A DNA stretch of 64,000 nt, from the NCBI GenBank assembly GCA_037389465.1, contig JAZARR010000098.1:1-64000 (forward strand), read 5' to 3'. Numbering within the stretch: position 1 is the first letter of the stretch; every line of letters starts with the position of its first letter. The notes below the pieces were generated by a model, which worked only from the letters and a program-made list of their open reading frames with translations, was not told where the DNA came from and made no database searches. This document shows, piece by piece, positions 11,685 through 22,897 of this stretch. The translations under genes and the position numbers were made by a program. The DNA comes from Baylisascaris procyonis (taxonomy: Eukaryota > Nematoda > Chromadorea > Rhabditida > Ascarididae).

Positions 11685-13267
11685 ATTTCCATGACGAGTT
11701 TCTCGCAAGCCAATAGAAAGAATTGAACAGAAGTCAAGTTATGGAAGGTCTGACTCCATTAAGGGAAGTTTGCAAAAACATAGTGCAATTCGCCTGCTTG
11801 ACAGCTTCTGAGGATCACTTATCGACGCAATATGCTTTCCGTCTGCAGCAAAAGCCGTATGAAGCATGACATAGAATTACTGATGTAAAGCATCGTCCGA
11901 CGATATACCGTGAAACAACGCTTCAAAACACACCGCAGCACATCTATGCATCAGTTGCCTAACATGTATCTCCTCCTGACGAATTTTAAGCAAACCATTG
12001 TTACATGGGAGCCGAGATTGAAACGTTTTAGACGATGCGTAAACACGACCAATTTGGCAGCCTCCATAGCATAACTCATAGAACCCTCCCACTCCCCCCA
12101 ACTACAACGATAGAAAGATACCATGGCAACAAGTCATAGGGCTGAAACGCATGTTAGCATAAGCCGAACAATCTCACATTCTATCATTATGATTTGCTCA
12201 CTATCCGCGCGAGTTCCTGTTCTAAGAGTTTTGTGTATTCCATGTTTTTCCCGTAAAGCATCTTGTCCGCTGACTTAGTTCCTCTAATTTCAATCTCGCA
12301 CCAATCCTTCAGATGCCCACTTGGATTAAGCCACTACTTAACATAAACAGATGTATGTGCATGATCACAAAAATACCCAAACTTCGAAGACGATCGAGCA
12401 TACTGTGCGATACCGGTTGTGAGCGACTTCCATTCCCTTAGCACGTGCTGACGCATGCGATTGCGACGATCAATTGAGTAATGCGACGAGCAGTGCGGCT
12501 ATGATGTTTGAAAAAATAAAAATAAAAAAAAAATCGTATGACAACGAACTTAATGTCAACGCTCTTCACTTGGGATTGACATTGTTACCACCAATAGTCC
12601 ACACCTCAATGAACTTGCGGTAAAATAAGGAAGGCATTCGCAGTTAAACCGCTGCAGTGATGATGCTGCTCCAGTTCTTCTCAATGAACTCCCTAGGATT
12701 CTTTTTAAACGATATCATCTTATTGTCAAATGCAAGGGAGGAGACTCTTACTGCCGGCTTCAGCCGCTCGCTATTCAGTGGACTTGCAGGATTGACAGAA
12801 CTCTTAGTCGCAATTCTTTATGAGGTTTTATCCCATTTTTTGAGATTTTTTTTTACTAGAAACTCAACTGCAGCAGTTCTGGCTAAACTAGGTTGCGCGC
12901 TTTAGCCTTTCATGCTGGCTAGGATCTCCGTTACCTTACTGCAGTTCAAGTTCTTATTTAGCAGTATTCTCCGAATATTCTGGGACCATATCTCTGCCCT
13001 AACAACACTGACTTAGACTGTGGCATGAAAACGTATATGTAGAGCTGCCAAATCGAATTTGAGTCGGTGGAGAAGAATTTAACCTGGAATGCGAATGAGC
13101 GAGATCGCAGCCAGCTACCAGACTTCACTTCAAGAGCAGGATAATTACTCACTTGCTACAGCCTTTATTCGTTTTTTTGAGCAGGAGAGAAATTTTAATC
13201 CAGATTAATGCTGAAACTACTTTTGCTTGAGGCCGGAAAATATTGAAGTAATTCCTTTGAAAGTCTC

Positions 13268-13289
13268 TATATATATATATATATATATA
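13268..13289. repeat. (TA)n microsatellite
   Basis: Eleven TA dinucleotides without interruption. Confidence 0.95.
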
Positions 13290-13353
13290 CCAGCTTTTTG
13301 CCTCCTGGTCGTAATTTTGCCCCAACCAAAGGAGCATTGTCGTCTTTTTGATA

Positions 13354-13596
13354 GGTGCCCTGCATATCGTGAATGATCGCTCAACACCGGGCGTGCTAGG
13401 CAGTGACATTAAACAGAAAAAAGTCTGCCACAACGATACAAATCGCGAACCACGTATTGACATATGGCATCATGATGGTTGGGTCGGCTATGTCACCAAA
13501 CTTTACAAAGCCATCTTCAGCGGCACAATATTAACATCACTGCTCGCATTCATGCACAATCATGAAGAGGCCATCGCTCATTATGCCCAGGTCCAG
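13354..13596 (+). other. Candidate orphan coding exon or pseudogene fragment
   Basis: An open frame of about 81 codons is bounded by an acceptor-like TTTTTGATAG and a donor CAG|GTAATT. The translation (for example IDIWHHDGWVGYVTKLYKA, then FMHNHEEAIAHYAQ) has a protein-like composition unlike the AT-rich chance frames around it. There is no start codon at its left edge, so it would be an internal exon. I do not recognise the family. It is isolated from any other convincing exon; the unit C promoter lies downstream of it. It may be a remnant of a gene broken by the local duplications. Confidence 0.25.
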
Positions 13597-14470
13597 GTAA
13601 TTTTGTGCAGGAATACGAGCCATGAAATTGGATCTGCGCAGTGAGATGCATCAGCACTGCCAACAAAGTTCGCTCTTCCTTTCGGCCTCATGACTTTTTT
13701 CTGAACAAATGGAAGAGGAAGGGGAAGTTTGTGACAAAAAGCGCCGAAAGTTGGATTAGAGAAAAATTGTCGCTTATAAAAGAACCGTTTGATTTTGCGC
13801 AAACTTTCGGAATTCCCTATGGAGCATGATAAAAAATGTTCCATGTGATTGGGAATCCTCTAAATACTCCCTGCCATATAGCATATTCAATATAGTACAT
13901 CAGCAATGTCAGGCGCAAGTCATACTTACATACAGGATGTGCTAAAGTCAAGCTGCGCAATTTGTTCAGATGAAAGGAGCAGTTTCTTCCACTCCTAGAG
14001 GAGTGAGCCTCATGGAATCTGTTTTCCACCGTACTACGCGAGCCCACTGCTGGAATATGCATGTCCCACATAGATCGGAAAGAAGCGACAATGTCCTCGC
14101 CTCCTCCTTAGAAGACAAATTTCGTCAAACTGATCACAAATTGACGAACACACAACGAACGTGTTTTGCTCTAACGACTCTGTACAGATTTTTTAAAGGA
14201 CCGCACGAAATCCTCAAGGAACACTCCCTCTTATGCTAGACCTGCTTTGCATTCCAAATGCCACCACCTCGGAAGTCGGAACATCTCTTCGTTCAGCATC
14301 ATTCACAACTATTTGTTCGCCTCAGAAATAGCCTTTCTTAGCTTAGGGATTGCTCGCTTACCCAAATCTGTTTAAACATTGACGGTTTATGTTGTATCGG
14401 TCGTCAGAGAATTTAGTTTTGGTTTGTAGTCGAAAGCTTTTTTTTTAATTTGACACGTACTCCATTTGTT

Positions 14471-14542
14471 CGTCGAATTCAATGACGTTTCGTAAACATG
14501 GACACTATAAATTTCGTTCGGTAATCGAAATTGTGTCTTTCA
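14471..14542 (+). promoter_or_regulatory. Core promoter of peptide gene C
   Basis: GAATTCA starts at 14475, a TGACGTTTCGT box follows, TATAAA is at 14506-14511, and a TTTCATTT initiator has its A at 14542. It shares ACACTATAAAT and CGAAATTGTGTCTTTCA with unit B at identical spacing. It lies 3.2 kb before the gene C start codon. Confidence 0.75.
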
Positions 14543-15878
14543 TTTGTGGCAGATTTTTGTATTGGATGAACGCCTCTTTTCTTTTATCACTTTCAAATAG
14601 GGTCGTATCTCTTCTCGTTCGCCATTTTAAATGAAAGGTTTCATGGGCGGTAGGATTTGACTTTTCCACAATGAAAACGCTATGGTTTTGTGATGTTGAA
14701 ACTATTTGAACCTATAGAATAAATGCCGATAGTGATATTGACGACTGGTTAAGGAATTTTTGAGAAGCTGCGGTCCTAGTGTACCATTGCGTTGAAATGC
14801 AACTTGTTTCATACAACAGCATCTGCTGAAGTATGAATCCTCTGCTTGCTGCAGGTACCCGCCATGGATGCTTCTGTATACCTTCCGTGTATGCGCTTTC
14901 GTAAAATTTGCTGCGAACGAACATGGCTTGTTTGACGAGCAAGCAGGACACGACCGTATTAAATTTGCATTGTTTTCGAATAAATGAGCTGTAGTGATGC
15001 GGGAACAGAGATGAGGAGGGAGGGCGCTACTCGCGAACTTCACTTTTTGTTATGGAAATAATATAAAATAAGGCAACAATGAATCCAAGGGTTAGGACGA
15101 AGTACAAAACCGTGGAAGATCATGGCTAAACTTAGTAAATCAGATTTAACCGATACTTTACTATGGTGAATGAGAGTACAGCGCATCCATTTTTTCCCAT
15201 TGTAAGATACAATCTGACTCAAAAGAATTTGTCTGATAATGAAGCATAATATAAACAACTAAGAAATGCTTGAATTCGACGAACTATCTTAGTGCACAAT
15301 TAATGAAACTTTTATCTTCGAATTCAGTACAATGGAAGTTAAGGAACTTCGGAGATCCTCGAATATTGCGTTACACTCTTTTCGAAATTTCGCGTGATGA
15401 ACCGAAAATCATAGTAATTTTAAAAAGAGCATAAGAATTGGCAGTGCTTATTTCTCAAGTTTCTTTCAGTTGCTGTTTCTCTGGAAATGATAAAAAATTT
15501 TTTCTTTGGTTACTTCGAATTCTTCAAAAAGGAGAAAAAGTGTAGGTCGCAAACGTACGGACCAGTCTACATGCAAATAGCATTTTTACGGTGTATTTGC
15601 TGAATTCATTCACGTACATGTGGTCAAAAAAAGTATAAGCGTTTAGGAGAGTTACAAAACAAGTGCTGACGTTGAGAATCAATCACACCGTGCAAAAACT
15701 GCGATCTCTTCCTACCTGAATGCTTTCAAAGCTCGAACAATTTAAGGAATGGAAATCGGCAAAATATGGCATAAAAGACAGGCAAATTGCAGGAGCATCT
15801 GCCTTCTATGTTGAAATTTTCTGAACTTTGCCTTTGCCCACAACATCATACTACAATATAGCCCAAAGCATTTTCACT

Positions 15879-16097
15879 ATGCCTTTCGCAAAAACCACCG
15901 AAGAAGCCGCATTGCAGATTATCTATGCTGCAAACGGTGTGAATTTCGGACGTGAAAAGATAGTTCAATCAGCTATAAAGAAAGCTTACAGCATTTTCGT
16001 GTCATACATAGTTCTCATGGTAATCGAAAAGACCTTTAGAAAAGACGAAGATATTTCCAGCATATTAAGAAGCTTTGCAAAGAGGCACAAAATGGAG
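15879..16097 (+). other. Candidate orphan coding exon, 73 codons
   Basis: An ATG at 15879 opens 73 codons running into a strong donor consensus, GAG|GTATGT. The translation begins MPFAKTTEEAALQIIYAANG, has a hydrophobic segment near residues 38-49 (AYSIFVSYIVLM), and ends in a basic stretch. It looks more like a real exon than its neighbours, but no following exon is identified and no family is recognised. Partly similar sequence in opposite orientation flanks it (GAAGTTCCTTAAC near 16437, reverse complement near 15340), so it may be the inside of an old mobile element. Confidence 0.3.
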
Positions 16098-16703
16098 GTA
16101 TGTCTAAGCCATGCATTAACTCAAGAAAAAGAAGGCACTGTGGGGGCCTAACAAAATGCAATGCCATCCTTCCGCCTCTGCAGACTTTTTGTCCATTCGA
16201 TAGCCAAAAAGTGCTGCTTGCTAGGAGAGTAGTTGTGTGCACAAGCGATTATATTTAATTCGAAAGTTGAAGGTTATAAAAAAAGTTATTCTTGATCAGT
16301 TCAAAAAAGGGAGCAATTAACTAAAACTTTATGAACAAGTGCTGCCATCTCACTGTCATTTTTCAAACAACTGCGATTTTTGTTGCTCCGTCCGGAATTT
16401 TTGAAAACTGCATAACTTTAAGCTTCACCATCTCAGAAGTTCCTTAACCTGAATTATACTAAACTGGAGGGAAAAAATTTCACAAGTTAGGTAGTAGTGT
16501 GCTTAATCGAGTCGAAACATTCGTGATCTTATGCTTTATCATGAGAAAAAATTTTACAAAGCGTGTTATATTATATCTCATTACCTCAGAAAGTTAACGA
16601 TCTGGACACTCGTTCGTCATACATGAAATGCGACATATGAGATCGAGCTGTGCATTCCATCAGTAACCTTGTCGCCGTGTTGTCACCATTCCATTCCATC
16701 AGC

Positions 16704-16735
16704 AACGCGGCGACATTCATGATTGTCGCCGCGTT
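16704..16735. repeat. Perfect 12-bp inverted repeat (hairpin)
   Basis: AACGCGGCGACA (16704-16715) and TGTCGCCGCGTT (16724-16735) are exact reverse complements with an 8-nt loop, inside a GC-rich stretch that also repeats ATTCCATCAG. Confidence 0.85.
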
Positions 16736-17710
16736 TCATTGCTTAGTTGTGGGAAATTCGAGGGTACCGCGCGCCCTCGTGCCTCCAGCAACACTAGTTC
16801 GCGTTTCGTTGCCGCATTTCGTCCACAGTGATGGCCGTGTTCATGGTCTCCTCTGAAATCGCTGACATTCATCTTGGATCTCAATCACCGAATGCCTTAT
16901 ATTGCTTCGCGACTCTGATTGTAGGGCGCTGTTTCAACGCATCTCCATGAATACCTATGATGTAGTGAATTCCTTTGTATCATTAGGAATGAAGCCTACG
17001 AGAGCTCAAGATTCTATATAATATACGCAATGAGAATCGATGATATTCCATGGTGACGTTGATTTATTCTCATGATGTAAAACTCTAGTACTGTGGAAGA
17101 ACGAAACGAATTGTATGCTATCTAATGCTAATGCTGCATTCCAGTGTTAAAACAATCGCAAGTTTTAATGCAGCTTCCAGTGCCCTTAAAATATGACCAA
17201 CGCCGCCCATTAAATCTCGCTTACTTTAAATATATAGTAAGGTTCGCATTACTGAATGACCAAGGCGACATCGCTCGCTGAAAACGGCTAAGCTGTCTTT
17301 GTCCTTGTTCTACGTGCGAAATTGCGGCTAGGTGCGCGAAGCTCCAGCTATGTTCATAACGATGTGAATTACAGCAAGCAAATCGTCGCGAAGTAGGAAT
17401 TTCACCCATCATAACATTATAGTTCACCACTGTTTCCCACTCTACTAACATGCGAGCGAGCGCAGAATGCGCTGTTAATTGATTAGAATTTCAGTTGTTC
17501 ATAACCAATCTTTTCGTTTGTTAAATATTTCTAGATTGCGCAACTTCATAATCTTCGATGTTTTGTTGGCAAAGTTGGATGAAATCTTATGACCATATTT
17601 GCCATACGAGGTTGTTCCCCTAGGCGCACTCAGCAAGTTCATTGCATTGTTTTCTAGCACGTTGTAAAAGAGCGTTGCGAAGGTGATTGCAAAACGATGC
17701 TGCAGTTAAG

Positions 17711-17729
17711 TTTTTTTTTTTCAGATAAA
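17711..17729 (+). promoter_or_regulatory. ATG-proximal splice acceptor, gene C
   Basis: An eleven-T tract runs into CAG at 17722-17724, five bases before the ATG at 17730. Confidence 0.7.
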
Positions 17730-18775
17730 ATGAAACCTTTCACAATCGCTTTCTTCATTGTATTGCTAATGCTAACGCAAATCATTAATGCGGATATTCT
17801 ATCAGCGTCATTGCGAAGGTAATAATTTATCACTTCTATCGTCGATCCATTTGGTTCAGGTTTCCTGCAAATACGATATAAGATCAGTTGGCGCTTCTGA
17901 AACTCTCGTAGTCGCGAGGCTCATCATTCTGTACATCATTTTGAGACCCATATGCTTCCAGCAAGTAAATTCTGAGTCAGATATTTCGTTAGATTCGCAG
18001 ACAAATTAGATTCGCAGACGTATTGTTATGAAAAGATGGTTCTGTCGTCATATGGATTCATTTGTTTATCGAACTGACCACCGCATAGATCTTTCTAGAG
18101 ATATACGCTTTTTCTATGCCTTGCGCCCTCGCCTCTATCAGTGTCCACATGCGAGCTCCCGGCCCCGCTGAAGTAGTTGTAAACCTTTGGACTCGTTACA
18201 TACGTATGCTAATCGGAGTTTCGTGACAGCAAGGGAGGGCAGCGGGAGAGAGGAAGAAGGCATTAATTGTACGTGGCACTGAGTTGGATCCCTCGGAGCT
18301 TTACATGAAGCAGCTCCCACATGTCCGAAGCGCGAGCTTTTCTCTTAATGATTGGTTGTTCTGTCGATTGTGCTCATACGTCCTTAGCCAATCAAACCTT
18401 GTTCTTGCCTGAAAACGAAGACCGGAGCAATGACGAAAAGTAACCCTCATCGACTGATCTGGTATGCGTAGCGGAATTTGAGGAACTTCATATCATCATA
18501 GCCATGCGCCTTTTTGCTGAAAAGAAGAGAGCCAGCATGCATATTTACCAAAAAGAAGAGTTTAAATAATAGCTTCCCTCATCCCACATTTAGCCCACTT
18601 TTCCCTAATCGAAGATTCAAAGATGCTCTTTTTCAGCTCTCGAGTGAAGCGATACTGGGGCGGAATATGGTGGGGTGGTGGATGGGGTGGTGGATGGCGG
18701 CCTGGATGGGGTGGTGGATGGCGGCCTGGATGGGGAGGCGGATGGGGTGGTGGATGGCGACCCTGGTGGGGTTGA
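17730..18775 (+). CDS. Secreted Trp/Gly-rich peptide precursor C (two exons, 75 aa)
   Basis: Exons are 17730-17818 and 18637-18775, with a phase-2 intron of 818 bp. A signal peptide MKPFTIAFFIVLLMLTQIINA (1-21) is followed by the propeptide DILSASLR and SSRVKR. The predicted mature peptide has 40 residues, starts YWGGIWWGGGW (Tyr replaces the first Trp of the others), carries three WRP linkers, and ends WRPWWG. Exon 1 is closest to that of gene D, while exon 2 is closest to that of gene B, so the two exons may have different recent histories. No cysteines. The same caveats on function apply as for A and B. Confidence 0.87.
18138..18330. other. GC-richer segment inside the gene C intron, possible dispersed repeat
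   Basis: The sequence is more GC-rich and lower in A/T runs than the rest of the intron and is open on the minus strand for 60 codons. It has no recognisable protein motif. I suspect a dispersed element, but only a genome search could show it. Confidence 0.2.
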
Positions 18776-18887
18776 TCGCATTACGGATCCGAGCGATACT
18801 ACGGCGCAGAGAGCGCGAGATCATAGCACCATCAATCGTGCCGACGTCACCTGGATACTCCAGATATTTGTCAGTTTCGAAGTACTC

Positions 18888-18893
18888 AATAAT
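18888..18893 (+). terminator. Poly(A) signal candidate, gene C (AATAAT)
   Basis: AATAAT 113 nt after the stop, homologous in position to the AATAAA of gene B. The preceding 3'UTR shares CCGAGCGATAC with gene B, and CTGGATACTCCA corresponds to its CTGGATTCTCCA. Confidence 0.55.
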
Positions 18894-20653
18894 AATTTGA
18901 TCCCGAAAGTTTTTCACACGCAAAAAACGAGCCAGCTAACTTCAAATTTGTCAAGCTCTTACACAGTGAGGGTCAATTTGGGACGATATCACTGAACACA
19001 TCTGTCATGAAAAATTCTACGCGTCTCGAATTGTACGTGTTTCATGCGTGTTCTACGCAAAAAGTCGATGCTCTAATGTTTCTGCGTAGAAATTCAAACC
19101 AATTTTCCACATGTTGTCATTTTTCCGCATATGAGGGCGACGTTTGCATATCATATACACAATAACACGACTTTCTTGTTTCTATTTCTTTTGTTGAACT
19201 AGGCAAACTGTTAACCGTACTATTCCTTCTGATCCACTCACCTAAGTAATATTTCATTCGATTTTGTCCTCTGCTGCCCATGGTGTTGCCTCTATTGAGC
19301 TTATTGCCCAGTAGGGGTTCCAAAGCAGTCATCCCGACAAGAATAGTCTCATTCCGAAAACTGCAGCAATTCATCTCTACTGCCTGACTTCCCTAATCAG
19401 ATGAGCGCATTCGTAGACAGTGCTTTATGTTGAAGCCATAGGCAATTTAGCCACAATCTGAAGAAAAAAAATTTTTTTGCACTACAATTTCTTGCCATCG
19501 CAATTCTTCTAGTGGGACGAACGACTGACAAGTATGCAGTTACTTCAACTTCAGCGCCAAGACGATAATTCAATGCAAAAATGAAGTGATAATGTCATTC
19601 TCGAGAGCTAGTCGCATTCGACCGATGCTAAAATCCGCTGCTACGCCAGCGTGTCGACAGGAAAGTAGGCATGGGCGAGGACGAGTGGAAGGAGGGTACG
19701 TTTTCTCCCCGCTAGTCTCTCTCAGAGAAACCGTGCAACTCTTCTCTGACTCGCACTTTCTGGAGCACGCCTTCAAGCTCCTTGCATGCACTATCATTTG
19801 TGTCAAGATTGCGCAAATATTCAAACATTCCTCACCAGTTTACACTATGAGAAGATGAGAGTCATCTCACTTTAATCGGTAGGGAAGGCATGCAAAAATG
19901 AAGTAAAAAGATGAGAAAAAAAGGTGAAATTATCTCGCAATCCTTGTAGCCCATGCTTCCTCCTCTGCATTTAGGGCAAGTCTATCAGCTAAATACCGAC
20001 CTATCGCACGCCTGTATCATCAGTTTCCCTAAACAATGTACCTTGCATTTAACTGTTGCCAACAATCCCACAAACAAACGAAAACCATTCAATAGGACTG
20101 TTTGCAAACAATTTGTTCACCTATACTTTCTGGGCGTTTGTTTTTTTACCATCGGTGTGCACATGCAAGCAAACTGCGGCTCCCAACCGGTTATATAGAA
20201 TGTAGTGATTAGCAGAGATCATTCGTTTGTCGTTAAAGAAGATGTCGCTGTCAATTACTTTCTTCTCACAACAAAAACTCCTGAATGTGCATCACAAGAA
20301 CAGTGACAGTTGTTCCGAGTCCCATAAACTTGCACGTCACCAAGAGAAGAGAATGAAGAACGCATAATAACCAAACAGGAAAACCATGTAAAGCTGCATT
20401 GCCTACTCAAAGAAAGGAAATCACCTACTGAGAAAACGGCATAACAACAAAGCAAAAAGGAGCATATTGGTATGGTAACTGCCGAACGCATGTCGTGCAG
20501 CCGAAGCACATTACACCGAAAAGACATTCAGCAACACAGCCATTGCTAAATACGGTTTAGACCGAAATAGAGTTAATTCGATGTATACTCAAGAAATCGG
20601 CATGGCTTGGCGGCATTTAAAGCACAATTTGATGCCTCGAAGCGTTTAAATAG

Positions 20654-20716
20654 TGCTGATGATGTTTGCAAATGCAGAGGCTATATGCTGATGATGTTTG
20701 CAAATGCAGAGGCTAT
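20654..20716. repeat. Tandem duplication, 32-bp period
   Basis: A 31-bp block starting TGCTGATGATGTTTGC and ending AGAGGCTAT occurs twice without mismatch. Confidence 0.9.
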
Positions 20717-21610
20717 CTCCTCACCGTTACACATGACCTACCTCCACAATCATTTTGCTCTGAATGGATGTCATTCACCACAGAAATGAAAGGTAACAGC
20801 GCTTTCTTCGAATGGCGGGAATTGTCGATAAGATGTTGACAGTAAATAAAATGTTGAGTTAGCAAGAACTTCGTCAAAAGTCCAACGTTCCTTTTCTTTC
20901 ACTTGAAAATCCTGCACTGTCCAAGTTTTGAAGTAAAGTGTTCAGTCTAAGCCTTTTCTGCAAGTTTTCTACTAATAGTGCTCTTTAAACAATCATTTTT
21001 ATTAATGCGCAATTTTCCGTGGTAGTTAGAGTACAGTGAAAACTTTTCGATCCACATTAACAGATGCCTCAAAGTCGTGGACAATGTCTCAGCACCACAA
21101 AGAATTTGGCTATTCGCAAGCACCACTTCTCTTTGCACACCCCAATACAAACAGGGCGATAAATTCGAATACTTTGCTGATCTCTTTCCTCCATTTTTAG
21201 GTTAAAAATTTTTCTTCACGCTGAGAACGTCATCAACCGCATATATCAAACAGTTATCATGCTTAATATCGCGCTTTTCTCCTTTCTCAAATGTTCACCC
21301 TTGAAAAGCGAAAATCTTCAGAGTATCCCGCATGCTTTGGTATATGTACGCCAGCTGAACATATCTGCATTGATTATGGCGGGAGTCAAACTTTGTTTGC
21401 TTACCGCGCCAGTGAAATTTCCAAAGTACGTCGACTGACTCGTCGATGCTTTTTTTGCAGAGGAGGTCGGATCGCTTCAGACATCAAAGCATTACTATGT
21501 GCGACTGCTCTGGCGCGTGGACAGCCTCACTGAAGCAATGAGCTCGTTTACTGTAGGGAGAACTATGTCAATTTTCACTATAGCAATAGCAACAACAGAA
21601 ATGAGATGAA

Positions 21611-21662
21611 AAGAAACGCACACACTGATCAGCAAAGAAAACGCACACACTGATCAGCAAAG
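21611..21662. repeat. Tandem duplication, 25-bp period
   Basis: ACGCACACACTGATCAGCAA starts at 21616 and again at 21641. Confidence 0.9.
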
Positions 21663-22826
21663 AAGACCATGGAAAATTTTTGTCCTCGGCAACGCCCCTA
21701 AAGCAAACCGTAATCCACACTGGGAGTGATCAGCATCAGGATCAGCAAAAGTGTCCGCAAAATAATTGGTTGCGCAAAATGAAGATCATCATGATCGCAG
21801 ATGTCACAAGGACTCATTTCATCGTAATAGATACCTCCTCGAGTTTATACATATTCAATCGTTGCTCACGACGCATGAGAACTCGCAGTCAGGAGAGCAG
21901 TGCATAGTAAGGATCCTGACGACACCAAGCTTCAATTCTTTCGCTGCACAATGACCTGGCAAGATTACCTGACCACCTCGAAAAGCTCATGTTCCGAATT
22001 TTCATCAAGTGAAGGTGCGCTCATGACATAATGGAATAGCGAAAACGAGTCTTAAAAATTTTGCTGACGACCATCCCCCACATGTTTCATTATTTCTTTT
22101 TCGATGACGAAAACCACCATGAAAAATTCTCTGCAGCTCGATCAAAGGATGTCACTTACATCATCACACTGCCAGTTTGTGGTTCATATTTGGGAGTTGA
22201 CAAGCGGTCTTCGAGTTTTTTTCTCAAAAGTGGGCATAAACAACGGAGTTTTGAAAGGCTTAGGAGTAGAAGAAAAATCATCGGCGAAGACTAAAGCCTT
22301 GAAGTACTTGTCCTTATATAATTTTTAGTATTTTTAGCATCACCCTTATGAAGCACCTAGCTCATATTCCCGAGTTTAAACAATTAACCAATTTGTTTGC
22401 GTCGATGCGATTATTCCTTCCATTCCTGCCGCAAGAGCTCATATTAATCTATTGTCCACCCGTGCATTGTCACGGTGAAAAATTTCACACAGGTCGAAGA
22501 AATCAAAAATAGGCGAGCCAAGGAGATATCAGCGACCGCTTCTTAGAAGAAAAGGCTTAGTAAAGTGCTCAAACCGTTTATCCTCCTCAAATAGATTTCT
22601 CTGCATTGGTCGAGAGATATTACTTCTTAGACAACTTCATATATTGTTTCATTAGATGCTCCGCGCCGCTGTCCGTTAGCTCTCAAGTAGCGTTGCACGA
22701 ATTACACATCGCTCGCTCACGCATAAGAGTTCAAATATCGATAGTGCATTTTGCGCCCGCTTTCGTAGAACATATTTCTCTCTTGCAAGCAAAAATCACT
22801 TTTATTTGATGACTACCTAACTTGTT

Positions 22827-22897
22827 CGCTGAATTTATTGACGTTGATAAAAAAGCACGGTATAAATGCGATGCTGGAACCGAAATTCTGTCCTTCA
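22827..22897 (+). promoter_or_regulatory. Core promoter of peptide gene D
   Basis: GAATTTA starts at 22831, a TTGACGTTGAT box follows, TATAAA is at 22861-22866, and a CTTCAACC initiator has its A at 22897, again 36 nt after the TATA start. CCGAAATTCTGTCCTTCAA corresponds to CGAAATTGTGTCTTTCA in units B and C. It lies 2.2 kb before the gene D start codon. Confidence 0.7.

Larger units (their letters stand above)
11685..14470. other. Intergenic DNA between units B and C
   Basis: It holds a (TA)n run and one candidate coding exon, annotated separately. The 82-codon frame at 12657-12905 is hydrophobic but not recognisable, and nothing supports it as a gene. Confidence 0.45.
14543..17710 (+). other. 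Probable outron or leader region of gene C
   Basis: Longest of the four promoter-to-ATG intervals. It contains one candidate exon (15879-16097) and a GC-rich stretch (16650-16850) with a perfect hairpin. A minus-strand frame at 17221-17451 lies in locally GC-richer DNA and could be a dispersed repeat; this is not testable here. Confidence 0.4.
18894..22826. other. Intergenic DNA between units C and D
   Basis: No supported gene. It contains two short tandem duplications (annotated) and a segment near 19015-19100 in which TTCTACGC recurs in both orientations. A GC-richer stretch at 19640-19780 is open on both strands but unrecognised. Confidence 0.45.

Noticed and set aside
11308..11737. Minus-strand frames opposite the W/G exons with Pro/Thr/Ser- or His/Pro-rich repeats (also near 5059, 18633 and 26014)
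   Set aside because: They are shadows of the G-rich coding minisatellite; the + strand frame has the signal peptide, splice sites and cross-paralogue conservation.
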